From the NCBI GenBank assembly GCA_963844255.1, contig CAWJNP010000006.1, forward strand, positions 1 to 64,000: a stretch of 64,000 bases of DNA, in the 5' to 3' direction. The notes beneath the pieces were generated by a model. That model worked only from the letters and a program-made list of their open reading frames with translations. It did no database searches and had not been told where the DNA came from. The stretch is from SZAS-79 sp963844255. Lineage in GTDB: Bacteria; Pseudomonadota; Gammaproteobacteria; Burkholderiales; SG8-39. The position numbers were made by a program, and so were the translations under genes. Within the stretch, counting starts at the first letter, position 1, and each line of letters begins with the position of its first letter. Positions 26,194 to 35,339 of this stretch are shown in pieces.

Positions 26194-28272
26194 TCAGGCT
26201 GTGCCCAGCGTAACGATTTCGTCGACGTGCAAACCCTTCGGGACCTGGTGCGCAATGAACAGCGTGGCAACTTCGTGCTTCAGCCTGTTCACGGTATGCG
26301 CAAGTCGCTCCGCCGTGTGCTCATCCAGGCTGGCGGTGGCCTCATCGAAAAGCAGGATCTTCGGCTTTTTGAGCAAAGCGCGGGCGATGGCGATACGCTG
26401 CTTCTGTCCGCCCGAGAGGCCGACGCCGTGCTCACCAATCACGGTTTCGTATCCATTTGGCATCCGGTCGATCGTGTCGTGAATCTCGGCCGTCTTGCAG
26501 GCACGAACGACATCTTCAAGTCCTGCACCCGGACTTGCGGCAATCAGATTTTCGTAAAGGGTTCCGGAGAACAGAACTGTCTCCTGCGGCACCACCCCGA
26601 AGTAGTGCCTCAGCTCGTTGGCCGGCAGATGGCCGATATCCCGGCCATCGATGCTGATGGCGCCTTCCATGGGCGGGTAATACCCCAGGAGAAGCTTTGC
26701 CAGCGTGCTCTTTCCGGTGCCCGAGGGTCCGGTGAGAACCGTGATGCAGCCCGGCCGCAGTGCGAGTGACAGATTGCGAAACAACCAGGGCCTGTCGGGG
26801 GCATAGCGAAACGACAGGTCGTCGACCGACACCTTGCCCGATATATCGGAAGCACGTGAGGGAGCAATAGCGTACGACTCGGTCGGCGCGTCCATGACGT
26901 CGCTCAACCGCCGCACGGCCATGCTCGCGTGCTGGAACTCCTGCCATAACCCCGACAATCGCATCATGGGTTGCGACAGACGTCCGGACAGCATCTGGAA
27001 CGCAACCAGCATCCCGATCGTGAATCCTGAATTCTCCATCACGAGCAGGGCGCCGACGCACAGGATGGCGAGAGTCATCACCTGCTCGAGCGCGGCCGTT
27101 ACGACGCCGTACGAATTGGAGATCTGCCGCGTTGAAAAGCCTGCGGAAAGGTACGCCGCCAGCATTCCGTCGTATCGATCGCGCAGCAAAGGCTCCATCT
27201 GCAACGCCTTCACCGTCTCGATGCCTGCAACGTACTCCGTCACGAACGCCTGATTTTTCGCGCCGAGAAGAAACTGCCTGTTCAGGCGCGCCCTGAGGAC
27301 AGGCGTGACGAGCGCGCTCAGCAGCGCGATCAGCGCAAGCACGAAGACCGAGATCAGTGTCAGCGGCCAGCTGTACCAGAACATGACACCGAGAAAAATG
27401 ACGAGAAACGGCATGTCGAGAAGGAGCGACACCATCGCGCCCGCAAGGAACTCCCGGATCGTTTCGACGGCATGCAGACGCGCGATCAGCGTGCCGGTCG
27501 GCCGATGTTCGAAATACGGCATCGGCAACCTCATCAGATGCCAGAAGACCTCGCTGCCCAGGACCGCGTCTACGCGATTGCCCGTGTGTATCAGCAGGTA
27601 TTGCCGCAGCCAGCTCATGCCTGCGGAAAAGAACATGAACATCAGAAGCCCGGCCGCGATCAGCACCAGGGTGCTGCCGGTCTGATGCACGACGACCTTG
27701 TCGATCACCACCTGCGTAAACAGCGGCGTCGCGAGACCGACGACCTGCAGCGCGAGGGAGGCGACGAGGATGCTGCGCCATACAGGCCTGTGCTTGAGAA
27801 GTTCCGTGAAGAACCAGCGAAATCCGAACCCGGCCCGGGATTCACGGTCCGAGGCCTCGGGCGTCGACTCGTCCGGTTCCTTCGCCACGAGCAGCAGCAC
27901 CGGTCCGATCTGACTCGCGAACTCTGCCAGAGACACAACCTTCGGGTCACCGGAACCGGGTGCGAAGTACAGAAGCCTGCCCTCATCTGCCCGCACGACA
28001 AGAACCGGTTGCAAGGCATCGTCCGTGGAACGGAATGCAACCAGCGGATAGTGCGCGCGAGCCCAGTCGAATCCATGCGAATCGACCTCGCCGAATCGAA
28101 AGCCGTACTGCCTGGCCGATTCAAGCAGGGTACGAACCGAGTGTGGCGGCGGAAACAGCTGCAAAGCGAGCTTGGCGTTCCAAGGCTGCCGGTGCGTCTG
28201 GCAGAGACCGCCCAGAAGCCACAGCAGGTTATCGGTGGAAAGTGCAGAACCTGAACTGAAACCTGCCGCCAT
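26194..28272 (-). CDS. Type I secretion ABC exporter with C39-like domain (HlyB/LapB type)
   Basis: This protein has 692 residues. An N-terminal C39 peptidase-like domain (about 1-130) lacks the catalytic cysteine motif, as in exporters of RTX proteins, where it docks the substrate. Six membrane helices follow, then an ABC ATPase with Walker A GPSGTGKST, signature LSGGQKQR and Walker B ILLFDEATASLD. It pumps an unfolded protein across both membranes with the adaptor encoded downstream. The first 130 residues are clearly related to the stand-alone protein encoded just upstream. Confidence 0.92.
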   Translation of the reverse strand: MAAGFSSGSALSTDNLLWLLGGLCQTHRQPWNAKLALQLFPPPHSVRTLLESARQYGFRFGEVDSHGFDWARAHYPLVAFRSTDDALQPVLVVRADEGRLLYFAPGSGDPKVVSLAEFASQIGPVLLLVAKEPDESTPEASDRESRAGFGFRWFFTELLKHRPVWRSILVASLALQVVGLATPLFTQVVIDKVVVHQTGSTLVLIAAGLLMFMFFSAGMSWLRQYLLIHTGNRVDAVLGSEVFWHLMRLPMPYFEHRPTGTLIARLHAVETIREFLAGAMVSLLLDMPFLVIFLGVMFWYSWPLTLISVFVLALIALLSALVTPVLRARLNRQFLLGAKNQAFVTEYVAGIETVKALQMEPLLRDRYDGMLAAYLSAGFSTRQISNSYGVVTAALEQVMTLAILCVGALLVMENSGFTIGMLVAFQMLSGRLSQPMMRLSGLWQEFQHASMAVRRLSDVMDAPTESYAIAPSRASDISGKVSVDDLSFRYAPDRPWLFRNLSLALRPGCITVLTGPSGTGKSTLAKLLLGYYPPMEGAISIDGRDIGHLPANELRHYFGVVPQETVLFSGTLYENLIAASPGAGLEDVVRACKTAEIHDTIDRMPNGYETVIGEHGVGLSGGQKQRIAIARALLKKPKILLFDEATASLDEHTAERLAHTVNRLKHEVATLFIAHQVPKGLHVDEIVTLGTA

Positions 28273-28298
28273 GTCCGCCCCCAGAGTCCGGCTTTGAG

Positions 28299-28350
28299 GG
28301 AATTGTTCCCGAGCGCGCTCGCGAGCGGTATTGCCAAAAGGTTCTAGAAC
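28299..28350 (-). repeat. Upstream element copy A
   Basis: About 52 bases lie between the C39-like gene and the exporter gene. They match a segment at 28882-28931 with only a few differences: shared blocks ATTGTTCCCGAGCG, GAGCGGTATTGCC and CTAGAAC. The element lies 27 bases before the exporter start. It includes the palindrome GTTCTAGAAC at 28341-28350. It is likely a promoter or binding site for both genes; which factor binds is unknown. Confidence 0.7.
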
Positions 28351-28371
28351 CCGGAAAGGACCGGCAGCTCC

Positions 28372-28857
28372 TCACCAGTCGCCGTTGAGTCCGAGGGCCT
28401 CGCGCAGGAACCCTCGTATACCGTACCGGGCTTCACCCCGACCGCCTTGCGGGTTGCCGGGCGTCACAATCAACAGCGCAGGCTCGATCCGGACGCGGAA
28501 TTCCTCAACCGGGACCGCAAGCGGCCCCGCTGTCGCGGGGGCGAAATGCAGGATCCGCCCTCCCTGGCACCGCGTCACTAGAATTGGCACCGGCGTCGAT
28601 TCCTCATCTCTGCGCCGAAATGCGATCAGCGGATAGTCGGCCGTGGCCCAGTCGAACCCGCCGGCATCCTTCTCCTCAAAGCGCAATCCGTGACGCTCGC
28701 CCGCTGCGCGCAGCGTTCCGATCGTGTGGGGCGGCGGAAATTCCTGAAGCGCATGTGCCGAATCCCACGGGACGCGATGGGCCTGGCAAAGCCCGCCCAG
28801 CAGCCAGACGAAATTTGCCGTCGACAGCGCGTAGGGAAATGTCGGATGTGCGCCCAT
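28372..28857 (-). CDS. Stand-alone C39-like (degenerate peptidase) domain protein
   Basis: This protein has 161 residues and consists of one C39-like domain related to the N-terminus of the neighbouring exporter (ALSTANFVWLLGGLCQAHRVPW against ALSTDNLLWLLGGLCQTHRQPW). There is no membrane or ATPase part. No catalytic cysteine-histidine pair of true C39 peptidases is visible. The start ATG 28857 matches the exporter's start by alignment; a GTG seven codons upstream is possible. It may bind the secreted substrate as a separate docking protein, or be the remains of a second exporter. It lies between the regulator and exporter genes. Confidence 0.75.
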   Translation of the reverse strand: MGAHPTFPYALSTANFVWLLGGLCQAHRVPWDSAHALQEFPPPHTIGTLRAAGERHGLRFEEKDAGGFDWATADYPLIAFRRRDEESTPVPILVTRCQGGRILHFAPATAGPLAVPVEEFRVRIEPALLIVTPGNPQGGRGEARYGIRGFLREALGLNGDW

Positions 28858-28881
28858 GCAGCCCCGGGGTCGAACCACACC

Positions 28882-28931
28882 GGATTGTTCCCGAGCGCTG
28901 GTGAGAGCGGTATTGCCGGAAGGTCCTAGAA
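28882..28931 (-). repeat. Upstream element copy B
   Basis: This second copy of the element at 28299-28350 lies 25 bases upstream of the stand-alone C39-like gene, and its far end overlaps the last codons of the response regulator gene. The blocks and their spacing are conserved better than the two protein sequences downstream, which favours a regulatory role. Confidence 0.7.
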
Positions 28932-29564
28932 CGTTTCTCTACCGGGGCCGATGCCCAGACGCGAGGCAGCAACAATGGCCTGGGCGCGCGAATTCACCGC
29001 CAGGGCCTGGAATACCGCGTGCGTATGCTGCTTGGCCGTGCTGTCGGAGATGCCGAGCTTCAGGGCTATCTCGCGGTTTGAAGAGCCTTTCAGTATCAAC
29101 TGCAGAACTTCGAATTGCCTGCCGGTGAAAACCGGCTGCATTGGCAGTTCAGGCAGGACCTGAGGCGGAATATAGGTACCGCCGGCAATCACGATGCGAA
29201 GGGCTGCGACGACTACGTCAGGCATGGAGGTCTTCGGTATGTATCCGACGGCACCGGCCTTCAGCGCGGCAGTGACCAGCACGCCGCCTTCGGTTGCGGA
29301 AACGATGGTGACACGCATCGCGGGAAATGCGTGGCGAAACCGGTGCAGAACCTCTATCCCTGAAAAATCCGGAAGCCCGAGGTCAAGCAGCACCAATGCG
29401 TCTTCACCCAGTTGCCGGCCGAGTTCGAGTGCGCCCTGCAGATCGTATGCATCGCTGATCTTCGCGTCGGGCAGGACTGCACGAACTGCATTGCCGAGCG
29501 TCTGGTGAAGAATCGGATGATCGTCGACCACGAGTACGTCCACGGCCGCCTCCTTGTCGCGCAT
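28926..29564 (-). CDS. NarL/LuxR-type response regulator
   Basis: This protein has 212 residues. The receiver domain shows the acidic pocket VVDDHP, phospho-acceptor region LLDLGLPDFSG and the lysine in AVGYIPKTS. The C-terminal LuxR helix-turn-helix reads FTGRQFEVLQLILKGSSNREIALKLGISDSTAKQHTHAVFQAL. It would be activated by a sensor kinase, none of which is encoded in the window. It is the first gene of the minus-strand secretion locus and may control it through the duplicated elements found upstream of the two genes that follow. Confidence 0.92.
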   Translation of the reverse strand: MRDKEAAVDVLVVDDHPILHQTLGNAVRAVLPDAKISDAYDLQGALELGRQLGEDALVLLDLGLPDFSGIEVLHRFRHAFPAMRVTIVSATEGGVLVTAALKAGAVGYIPKTSMPDVVVAALRIVIAGGTYIPPQVLPELPMQPVFTGRQFEVLQLILKGSSNREIALKLGISDSTAKQHTHAVFQALAVNSRAQAIVAASRLGIGPGRETF

Positions 29565-29752
29565 TCAACCGGAATGGTTGCAGGAATGCTACACGCCCGA
29601 CACCGAAAGAATCTCGCAGCTAAGCTATACGGCCTAGAGAATCTTGCAATTGTTAACGATTCGGCCGCTACGACCTGGAAGAGCGTGTGGCGCTGGAGAA
29701 CGTGCAGGCGGTCAAGGTGCTGCTCGCCTGAGCCGCCAGCCTCGATCGAGAC

Positions 29753-30394
29753 TCAGGCGATGGCGCTGGTGTCGAGCCTGGCCCCGGTTTTTGCCGTAAT
29801 TTCCTCGAGCGTCACCGATGGCGCGAGTTCGACGAGCCTGAGACCCTTCGGGGTGACATCGAGTACGCCGAGGTCGGTGATGATCCGGTTCACGACCCCC
29901 GTTCCAGTCAGAGGCAGGGAGCACTGCCCGAGGATCTTGTGCTCGCCATCGCGTGCGACATGCTCCATGAGCACCACGACGCGTTCGACACCCGCCACCA
30001 GGTCCATGGCGCCGCCCATGCCCTTGACCATCTTGCCGGGAATCATCCAGTTTGCGAGATCCCCGCCTTCGGACACCTGCATTGCGCCGAGGATCGCGAG
30101 GTTGATATGTCCGCCTCGGATCATTGCGAACGAATCCGCGCTCGAAAAGAAGCTGCTGCCGGGCAGCGTGGTCACGGTCTGCTTGCCGGCGTTGATGAGG
30201 TCCGGATCGACATCGGCGTCCAGCGGAAACGGTCCGATGCCGAGCAGCCCGTTCTCCGACTGGAGCCAGACATCCATGCCCGGTGGAATGTAGTTGGCCA
30301 CCAGGGTCGGCAGGCCGATGCCGAGGTTTACGTAGTAGCCGTCCTGCAGTTCGCGGCCTGCGCGCTGTGCCATCTCGTTGCGGTTCCAAGCCAT
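29753..30394 (-). CDS. scoB: 3-oxoacid CoA-transferase subunit B
   Basis: This protein has 213 residues. The motif ENGLLGIGPFP contains the catalytic glutamate of family I CoA-transferases, within the context VWLQSENGLLG. With subunit A it moves CoA from succinyl-CoA to acetoacetate or a similar 3-oxoacid. The start ATG 30394 is two bases after the subunit A stop. A nine-base inverted repeat (TCGCCTGAG at 29725-29733, CTCAGGCGA at 29752-29760) spans the 3' end and may be a terminator. Confidence 0.93.
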   Translation of the reverse strand: MAWNRNEMAQRAGRELQDGYYVNLGIGLPTLVANYIPPGMDVWLQSENGLLGIGPFPLDADVDPDLINAGKQTVTTLPGSSFFSSADSFAMIRGGHINLAILGAMQVSEGGDLANWMIPGKMVKGMGGAMDLVAGVERVVVLMEHVARDGEHKILGQCSLPLTGTGVVNRIITDLGVLDVTPKGLRLVELAPSVTLEEITAKTGARLDTSAIA

Positions 30395-30396
30395 GG

Positions 30397-31095
30397 TCAG
30401 CCCTTCCTCGTGGTGCGTTGCTCGATGCGCTTCTCGGGATGCGGGTTGTGGACGATCCTCTGCACGAATATGCCCGGTGTGTGAATCTGGTCGGCATCGA
30501 GCTCGCCGACTTCGACCAGGTGCTCGACTTCGGCCACCGTGATGCGCCCGGCCATCGCCACCATCGGATTGAAGTTGCGCGAGGTCATGCGGTACATCAG
30601 GTTGCCGGCCCGGTCGCCCTTCCACGCCTTCACCAGCCCGATATCGGCGGTCAGCGAACGCTCCATGACGTATTTCTTCCCGTCGAATTCGCGCACTTCC
30701 TTTCCTTCCGCGACGACGGTACCCAGGCCCGTCTTGGTGAAGAAGGCCGGGATACCCGAGCCGCCGGCGCGCAGTTTCTCGGCCAGCGTCCCTTGCGGTG
30801 TGAATTCGAGTTCGAGTTCGCCAGCCAGGTACTGGCGTTCGAACTCGGCGTTCTCGCCAACGTAGCTGGCGATCATCTTCCTGATCTGCCGCGTCGCGAG
30901 CAGTTTGCCCAGGCCAAACCCGTCCACGCCCGCGTTGTTGCTGATTGCGGTGAGGTTCTTCTTTCCGGACTGCATGACCGCCTCGATCAAGGCCTCGGGA
31001 ATGCCGCACAGGCCGAATCCGCCGACCGCGAGCGTGTGCCCGTCATGAACGATTCCGGCCAACGCAGCTTCGGCACTCGGGTAGGTCTTGTTCAT
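30397..31095 (-). CDS. scoA: 3-oxoacid CoA-transferase subunit A
   Basis: This protein has 232 residues. The N-terminal VHDGHTLAVGGFGLCGIPEALI is the family I CoA-transferase A-subunit signature (GGFG-x2-G-x-P). It pairs with the B subunit encoded immediately downstream to activate acetoacetate as acetoacetyl-CoA. The neighbouring acetoacetate-CoA ligase performs the same conversion with ATP, so the region appears devoted to ketone-body or acetoacetyl-CoA use. Confidence 0.93.
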   Translation of the reverse strand: MNKTYPSAEAALAGIVHDGHTLAVGGFGLCGIPEALIEAVMQSGKKNLTAISNNAGVDGFGLGKLLATRQIRKMIASYVGENAEFERQYLAGELELEFTPQGTLAEKLRAGGSGIPAFFTKTGLGTVVAEGKEVREFDGKKYVMERSLTADIGLVKAWKGDRAGNLMYRMTSRNFNPMVAMAGRITVAEVEHLVEVGELDADQIHTPGIFVQRIVHNPHPEKRIEQRTTRKG

Positions 31096-31187
31096 CGATA
31101 CATCCTCTCGATCATGTGAGGGCCGCGCGCCGGCGCGACGCGTGCCGGGAGGCGGAAACCCGGGGCGGAATTATATGCTGCGCCGCA

Positions 31188-33179
31188 TTACACTGCGAGT
31201 TCCGGGAGGTTGCGAAAGAGCGTCAGCGCCTCGGGATTGGCCAGCGACTCCAGGTTCTTGACCGCGCGTCCATGCACGACGTCGCGCACGGCCAGCTCTA
31301 CGATCTTTCCACTTCGCGTACGCGGAATCTGCGCGACCTGGACGATCTTTCCGGGCACGTGGTGAGGCGAGGTGTTGTTGCGGATCTGCTGCTTGATGCG
31401 GGCAGCGAGCCGTTCGTCCAGCATCACGCCCTCGCGCAGCTGCACGAACAGCACGACCCGCACGTCGGCCGGTGCCTGTGGCGGCCAGTCCTGTCCGATC
31501 ACCAGCGATTCGACCACCTCCTCGATCTGGTCCACCTGCCGGTAAATCTCCGCCGTGCCGATGCGCACGCCGCCGGGGTTGAGCACGGCATCGGAGCGGC
31601 CGTAGATGATCAGCCCGCCATGCGGGGTCACCTCGCACCAGTCCCCATGGCGCCAGACGTTCGGATACGGCTCGAAATAGGCCGCGTGATACTTGCTCCC
31701 GTCCGGGTCGTTCCAGAATCCGATCGGCATCGATGGAAACGGACGCGTGCAGACGAGCTCGCCCTTCCCGGCGGAAAGCGGCGCGCCATGCTCGTCGTAG
31801 ACTTCGATTTTCAGCCCCAGCCCCGGCGACTGGATCTCACCGCGCCAGACCGGCAGCATCGGGTTGCCGAGCACGAAACACGAAACAATGTCGGTGCCAC
31901 CCGAAATCGAAGAGAGACACACATCGGCCTTGACGTCACGATAGACGTAATCGAAGCTCTCGGCGCGCAGCGGCGATCCGGTCGAGAGGATGACGCGCAA
32001 GGTCTCCAGTGGATGGGTTTCGCGCGGCTTCAGGCGGATCTTGGCGATCGCATCGATGAAACGCGCCGAAGTGCCAAGATGCGTCATGCCTTCGGCCTGC
32101 GCATAGTCGAACGTCACCCGGCCGCGATTCACGAACGGCGAACCGTCGTAGAGCAGCAGCGTGGCACCGGCCGCGAGGCCCGAGGCCAGCCAGTTCCACA
32201 TCATCCATCCCAGGGTGGTGAAGTAGAACACCCGGTCCCCCTGCCTGACGTCCGAATGCAGCTTGTGTTCCTTCAGGTGCTGAAGGAGCGTGCCGCCGGT
32301 GCCGTGGACGATGCACTTGGGCACGCCCGTGGTACCGGAAGAGTACAGGATGTAGAGCGGATGATCGAATGCAACCTGCTCGAATTCGATCCCGGCCGCG
32401 GCAAATGGCGCGATGAATGCAGTGAGCGTTGCGGCTCCGGCCAGCGTCGACAGATCCGGCGTCGCACTGAGATAGGGAACCACGACCGTCCGGCGTACGC
32501 TCGGGAGACGCGCGAGAATCGCACGCACTTCTTCGAGCGAATCGATCTGCTTGCCCGCGAACAGGTATCCGTCTGCGCAGATCAGCACCTTGGGTTCGAT
32601 CTGACCGAAGCGGTCCACCACGCCCTGGACGCCGAAGTCAGGCGAGCAGGAAGACCAGACCGCACCCAGGCTGGTGGTCGCAAGCATTGCGGCAATCGCC
32701 TCAGGCAGGTTCGGCAGGTAACCCGCGACGCGATCCCCTTTGGTTACGCCACTGCCGGCCAGCGCCTGCGCGAGGCGGGACACGAGCGCGCGAAGTTCGT
32801 CCCACGAAACCCGTCGCTTGACGCGATCTTCGCCCCAGAACACCAGTGCATCGGCCGTGCCGGCCAGCCCCGCACGTGGGCGCAGCAGGTTCTCGGCGAA
32901 ATTGAGGCGCGCATCCGGAAACCATTTCGCGCCCGGCATCCGGTCGGGCTCCACCAGCACGCGTTCTCCGCGCGTGCCCTGCACTTCGCCGAACTCCCAC
33001 ATCAGCGACCAGAAAGCGGCGCGGTCGTCAGTGGACCAGCGATGCAGCCCGGCGTAATCCGAAACCTCGCGTCCCGAGCGCTCGCCGGCGAGCGCCATGA
33101 ATTTCGCCATGAGAGAACCGGCCGCCCGCGCAGGCGAAGGCGTCCAGGAAGGCTGCGCTGCGTGCTCGGGCTTTCTCAC
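31188..33179 (-). CDS. aacS: Acetoacetate-CoA ligase
   Basis: This protein has 663 residues. The adenylate-forming core shows YSSGTTGVPKCIVHGTGGTLLQHLKEH (P-loop) and the C-terminal catalytic lysine region IPRTRSGKIVELAVRD, and the ketone-body-specific segment SPLRAESFDYVYRDVKADVCLSSISGGTDI is that of AacS. It joins acetoacetate to CoA with ATP. I chose GTG 33179, which overlaps the stop of the thioesterase gene (GTGA) and gives the normal length. A frame continuing further upstream is antisense-like into the thioesterase gene. Confidence 0.93.
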   Translation of the reverse strand: MRKPEHAAQPSWTPSPARAAGSLMAKFMALAGERSGREVSDYAGLHRWSTDDRAAFWSLMWEFGEVQGTRGERVLVEPDRMPGAKWFPDARLNFAENLLRPRAGLAGTADALVFWGEDRVKRRVSWDELRALVSRLAQALAGSGVTKGDRVAGYLPNLPEAIAAMLATTSLGAVWSSCSPDFGVQGVVDRFGQIEPKVLICADGYLFAGKQIDSLEEVRAILARLPSVRRTVVVPYLSATPDLSTLAGAATLTAFIAPFAAAGIEFEQVAFDHPLYILYSSGTTGVPKCIVHGTGGTLLQHLKEHKLHSDVRQGDRVFYFTTLGWMMWNWLASGLAAGATLLLYDGSPFVNRGRVTFDYAQAEGMTHLGTSARFIDAIAKIRLKPRETHPLETLRVILSTGSPLRAESFDYVYRDVKADVCLSSISGGTDIVSCFVLGNPMLPVWRGEIQSPGLGLKIEVYDEHGAPLSAGKGELVCTRPFPSMPIGFWNDPDGSKYHAAYFEPYPNVWRHGDWCEVTPHGGLIIYGRSDAVLNPGGVRIGTAEIYRQVDQIEEVVESLVIGQDWPPQAPADVRVVLFVQLREGVMLDERLAARIKQQIRNNTSPHHVPGKIVQVAQIPRTRSGKIVELAVRDVVHGRAVKNLESLANPEALTLFRNLPELAV

Positions 33180-33661
33180 TGTGGCACCGGTACGTTCGCA
33201 CCAGCCAGCTTGGTCCGTACCGCCAGCGGAACGCGCACGGCACGGCCGCTCTTCATGTTGATCCACACGATCGTTGCTTCACCGTCGGCATAGATGGCCT
33301 CCCCGCCCTGCAGCCGCAATTCGTACAGCGTGCCGATGCTGGACCCGCCGATGCGACCGGCGTAGAGCCTCACTTCCACATTGCCGGGATAGGTAAACGG
33401 CTTTCGATAGTTGCAGCCGGTGCTTACGACCACGGTCCCCGCGCCTTCGGCAGTCAGCATCGCGCGCATGCTGTCGATCCAGCTGATCCGCGCCTGTTCC
33501 ATGAAGCGAAAGTAGACCGTGTTGTTCACATGGCCCATGGCATCCATGTCTCCCCAGCGGATGGGGACGACTTCGGTATGCAGCAGCCGGCGTTCTGGGG
33601 GTTGATCCGGACGCGCTGCGCCCGTTGGCTCCGGTCCCGGAACCCGTCTGTGTTCGGTCAT
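33176..33661 (-). CDS. Acyl-CoA thioesterase, 4-hydroxybenzoyl-CoA thioesterase type
   Basis: This protein has 161 residues with a hotdog fold. The motif RWGDMDAMGHVNNTVYFRFMEQAR is the YbgC/4HBT signature with the catalytic aspartate. It should hydrolyse an acyl-CoA; its substrate is unknown. The start ATG 33661 is only 24 bases from the divergent ETF-QO start. Its stop overlaps the acetoacetate-CoA ligase start by four bases, so the two are coupled. Confidence 0.9.
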   Translation of the reverse strand: MTEHRRVPGPEPTGAARPDQPPERRLLHTEVVPIRWGDMDAMGHVNNTVYFRFMEQARISWIDSMRAMLTAEGAGTVVVSTGCNYRKPFTYPGNVEVRLYAGRIGGSSIGTLYELRLQGGEAIYADGEATIVWINMKSGRAVRVPLAVRTKLAGANVPVPQ

Positions 33662-33670
33662 CGTGGCGAG

Positions 33671-33678
33671 ATTATAAT
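33671..33678. promoter_or_regulatory. Palindromic ATTATAAT in a 24-base divergent gap
   Basis: ATTATAAT reads the same on both strands and contains a perfect -10 hexamer (TATAAT) in each direction. The thioesterase and ETF-QO start codons lie about eight to ten bases from it on either side. If used, transcripts would be nearly leaderless. Convincing -35 boxes were not found. Confidence 0.4.
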
Positions 33679-33685
33679 TAAACCC

Positions 33686-35336
33686 ATGACTCGCGAATCG
33701 ATGGAATACGATGTGGTGGTGGTCGGCGGAGGGCCGGCAGGCCTCTCCGGCGCGATCCGTCTCAAACAACTTGCTGCCGAACGCGGGCATGAGGTCAGCG
33801 TCTGCGTGCTCGAAAAGGGCTCGGAAATCGGCGCCCACATCCTCTCGGGTGCGGTCATGGATCCGCGCGCGATGGACGAGCTGTTCCCGGACTGGAAAGC
33901 CATGGGCGCGCCGCTCAACACCCTGGTGTCCGAGGATCGCTTCATGTTCCTCACGGAAACCGGCTTCCTCAAGACCCCGGGCTGGATGCTGCCCGGTTGC
34001 TTCCAGAATCACGGCAATTATGTGATCAGCCTCGCGAATGTCGCGCGCTGGCTCGGCCAGCAGGCCGAAGCCCTGGGCGTGGAGATCTTTCCCGGTTTCG
34101 CCGCAGCCGAGGTCCTTTACAACGAGGACGGCTCGGTCAAGGGCGTCGCCACCGGCGACATGGGCATGGGCCGCGACGGCAAACCGACCGGCGCCTACCA
34201 GCCGGGCATGGAACTGCACGCCAAGTACACGTTTTTCGCCGAAGGCTGCCGCGGCAACCTGGGCAAGCAGCTCGAGGCGAAGTTCAACCTGCGCAAGGAC
34301 GCCGACCCGCAGGTCTACGGCATCGGCCTGAAGGAACTCTGGGAGATCAAGCCCGAGAAACACCAGGCCGGCCTCGTCGTGCATACGGCGGGCTGGCCGC
34401 TGGCCACCGACACCTATGGCGGTTCGTTCCTGTACCACCTGGAGGACAACCTGGTCGCCGTGGGCTTCGTGGTCGGACTGGGCTACACCAATCCCTACCT
34501 GAGCCCCTTCGAGGAATTCCAGCGCTACAAGACGCACCCGGCAATCCGCGGCTTTTTCGAGGGCGGCAAGCGGATCGCCTACGGCGCACGCGCGATCGCG
34601 GCGGGCGGCCTGCAGTCGCTGCCCAAGCTGACGTTCCCGGGCGGCGCGCTGATCGGCGACGACGCCGGATTCCTCAACGCCTCGCGCATCAAGGGCAGCC
34701 ACTGCGCGATCAAGTCCGGAATGCTGGCCGGCGGAAGCCGCATTCGCCGCACTCGCAGGCCGGGCGCGCATGCGACGAACTCGAGGCCTATCCCGGAAGC
34801 CTTCCGCCAGTCGTGGCTGTTCGACGAGCTCTACCGGGCGCGCAACTTCAAGCCGTGGATGGCCAAGGGCCTGTACACCGGCACGCTGATGGTCGGCATC
34901 GACCAGGTCGTGTTCGGCGGCAAGGCGCCGTGGACCCTGCATCACGATCACGCCGACCACGAGACGCTGAAGAAGAAGACCGAGGTCGAGCCGATCAGCT
35001 ATCCGAAACCGGACGGCGTGCTGACCTTCGACCGCCTGTCTTCGGTGTTCATCTCCAACACCAACCACACGGAAGACCAGCCGATCCACCTGACGCTGAA
35101 GGACGCCGAGCGTGCCGGTCAGTGTGAACCTCGAGCTCTACGACGCGCCCGAGCAGCGCTACTGCCCGGCCGGCGTCTACGAGATCGTGCGCGACGACGA
35201 CGGCAGCAACCCGCGCCTGCAGATCAATGCGCAGAACTGCGTGCACTGCAAGACCTGCGACATCAAGGATCCGACGCAGAACATCGTCTGGGTGACGCCG
35301 GAAGGCGGCGGCGGTCCGAACTATCCGAACATGTAG
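33686..35336 (+). CDS. Electron transfer flavoprotein-ubiquinone oxidoreductase, frameshifted
   Basis: Corrected length is about 548 residues. The FAD motif VVVVGGGPAGLSGAIRL is followed by the normal ETF-QO body and the C-terminal 4Fe-4S ferredoxin part (QNCVHCKTCDIKDP). It passes electrons from ETF to ubiquinone in the membrane. Between about 34729 and 34795 three separate one-base insertions shift and then restore the frame, replacing an expected AAEAAFAALAG...DELEAYP stretch by about 20 wrong residues. One more extra base near 35108 breaks the frame before VPVSVNLELYDAPEQRYC. Four insertions in one conserved gene suggest sequencing error. It supports the etfBA and acyl-CoA dehydrogenase genes nearby. 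Confidence 0.85.
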
Positions 35337-35339
35337 TCC

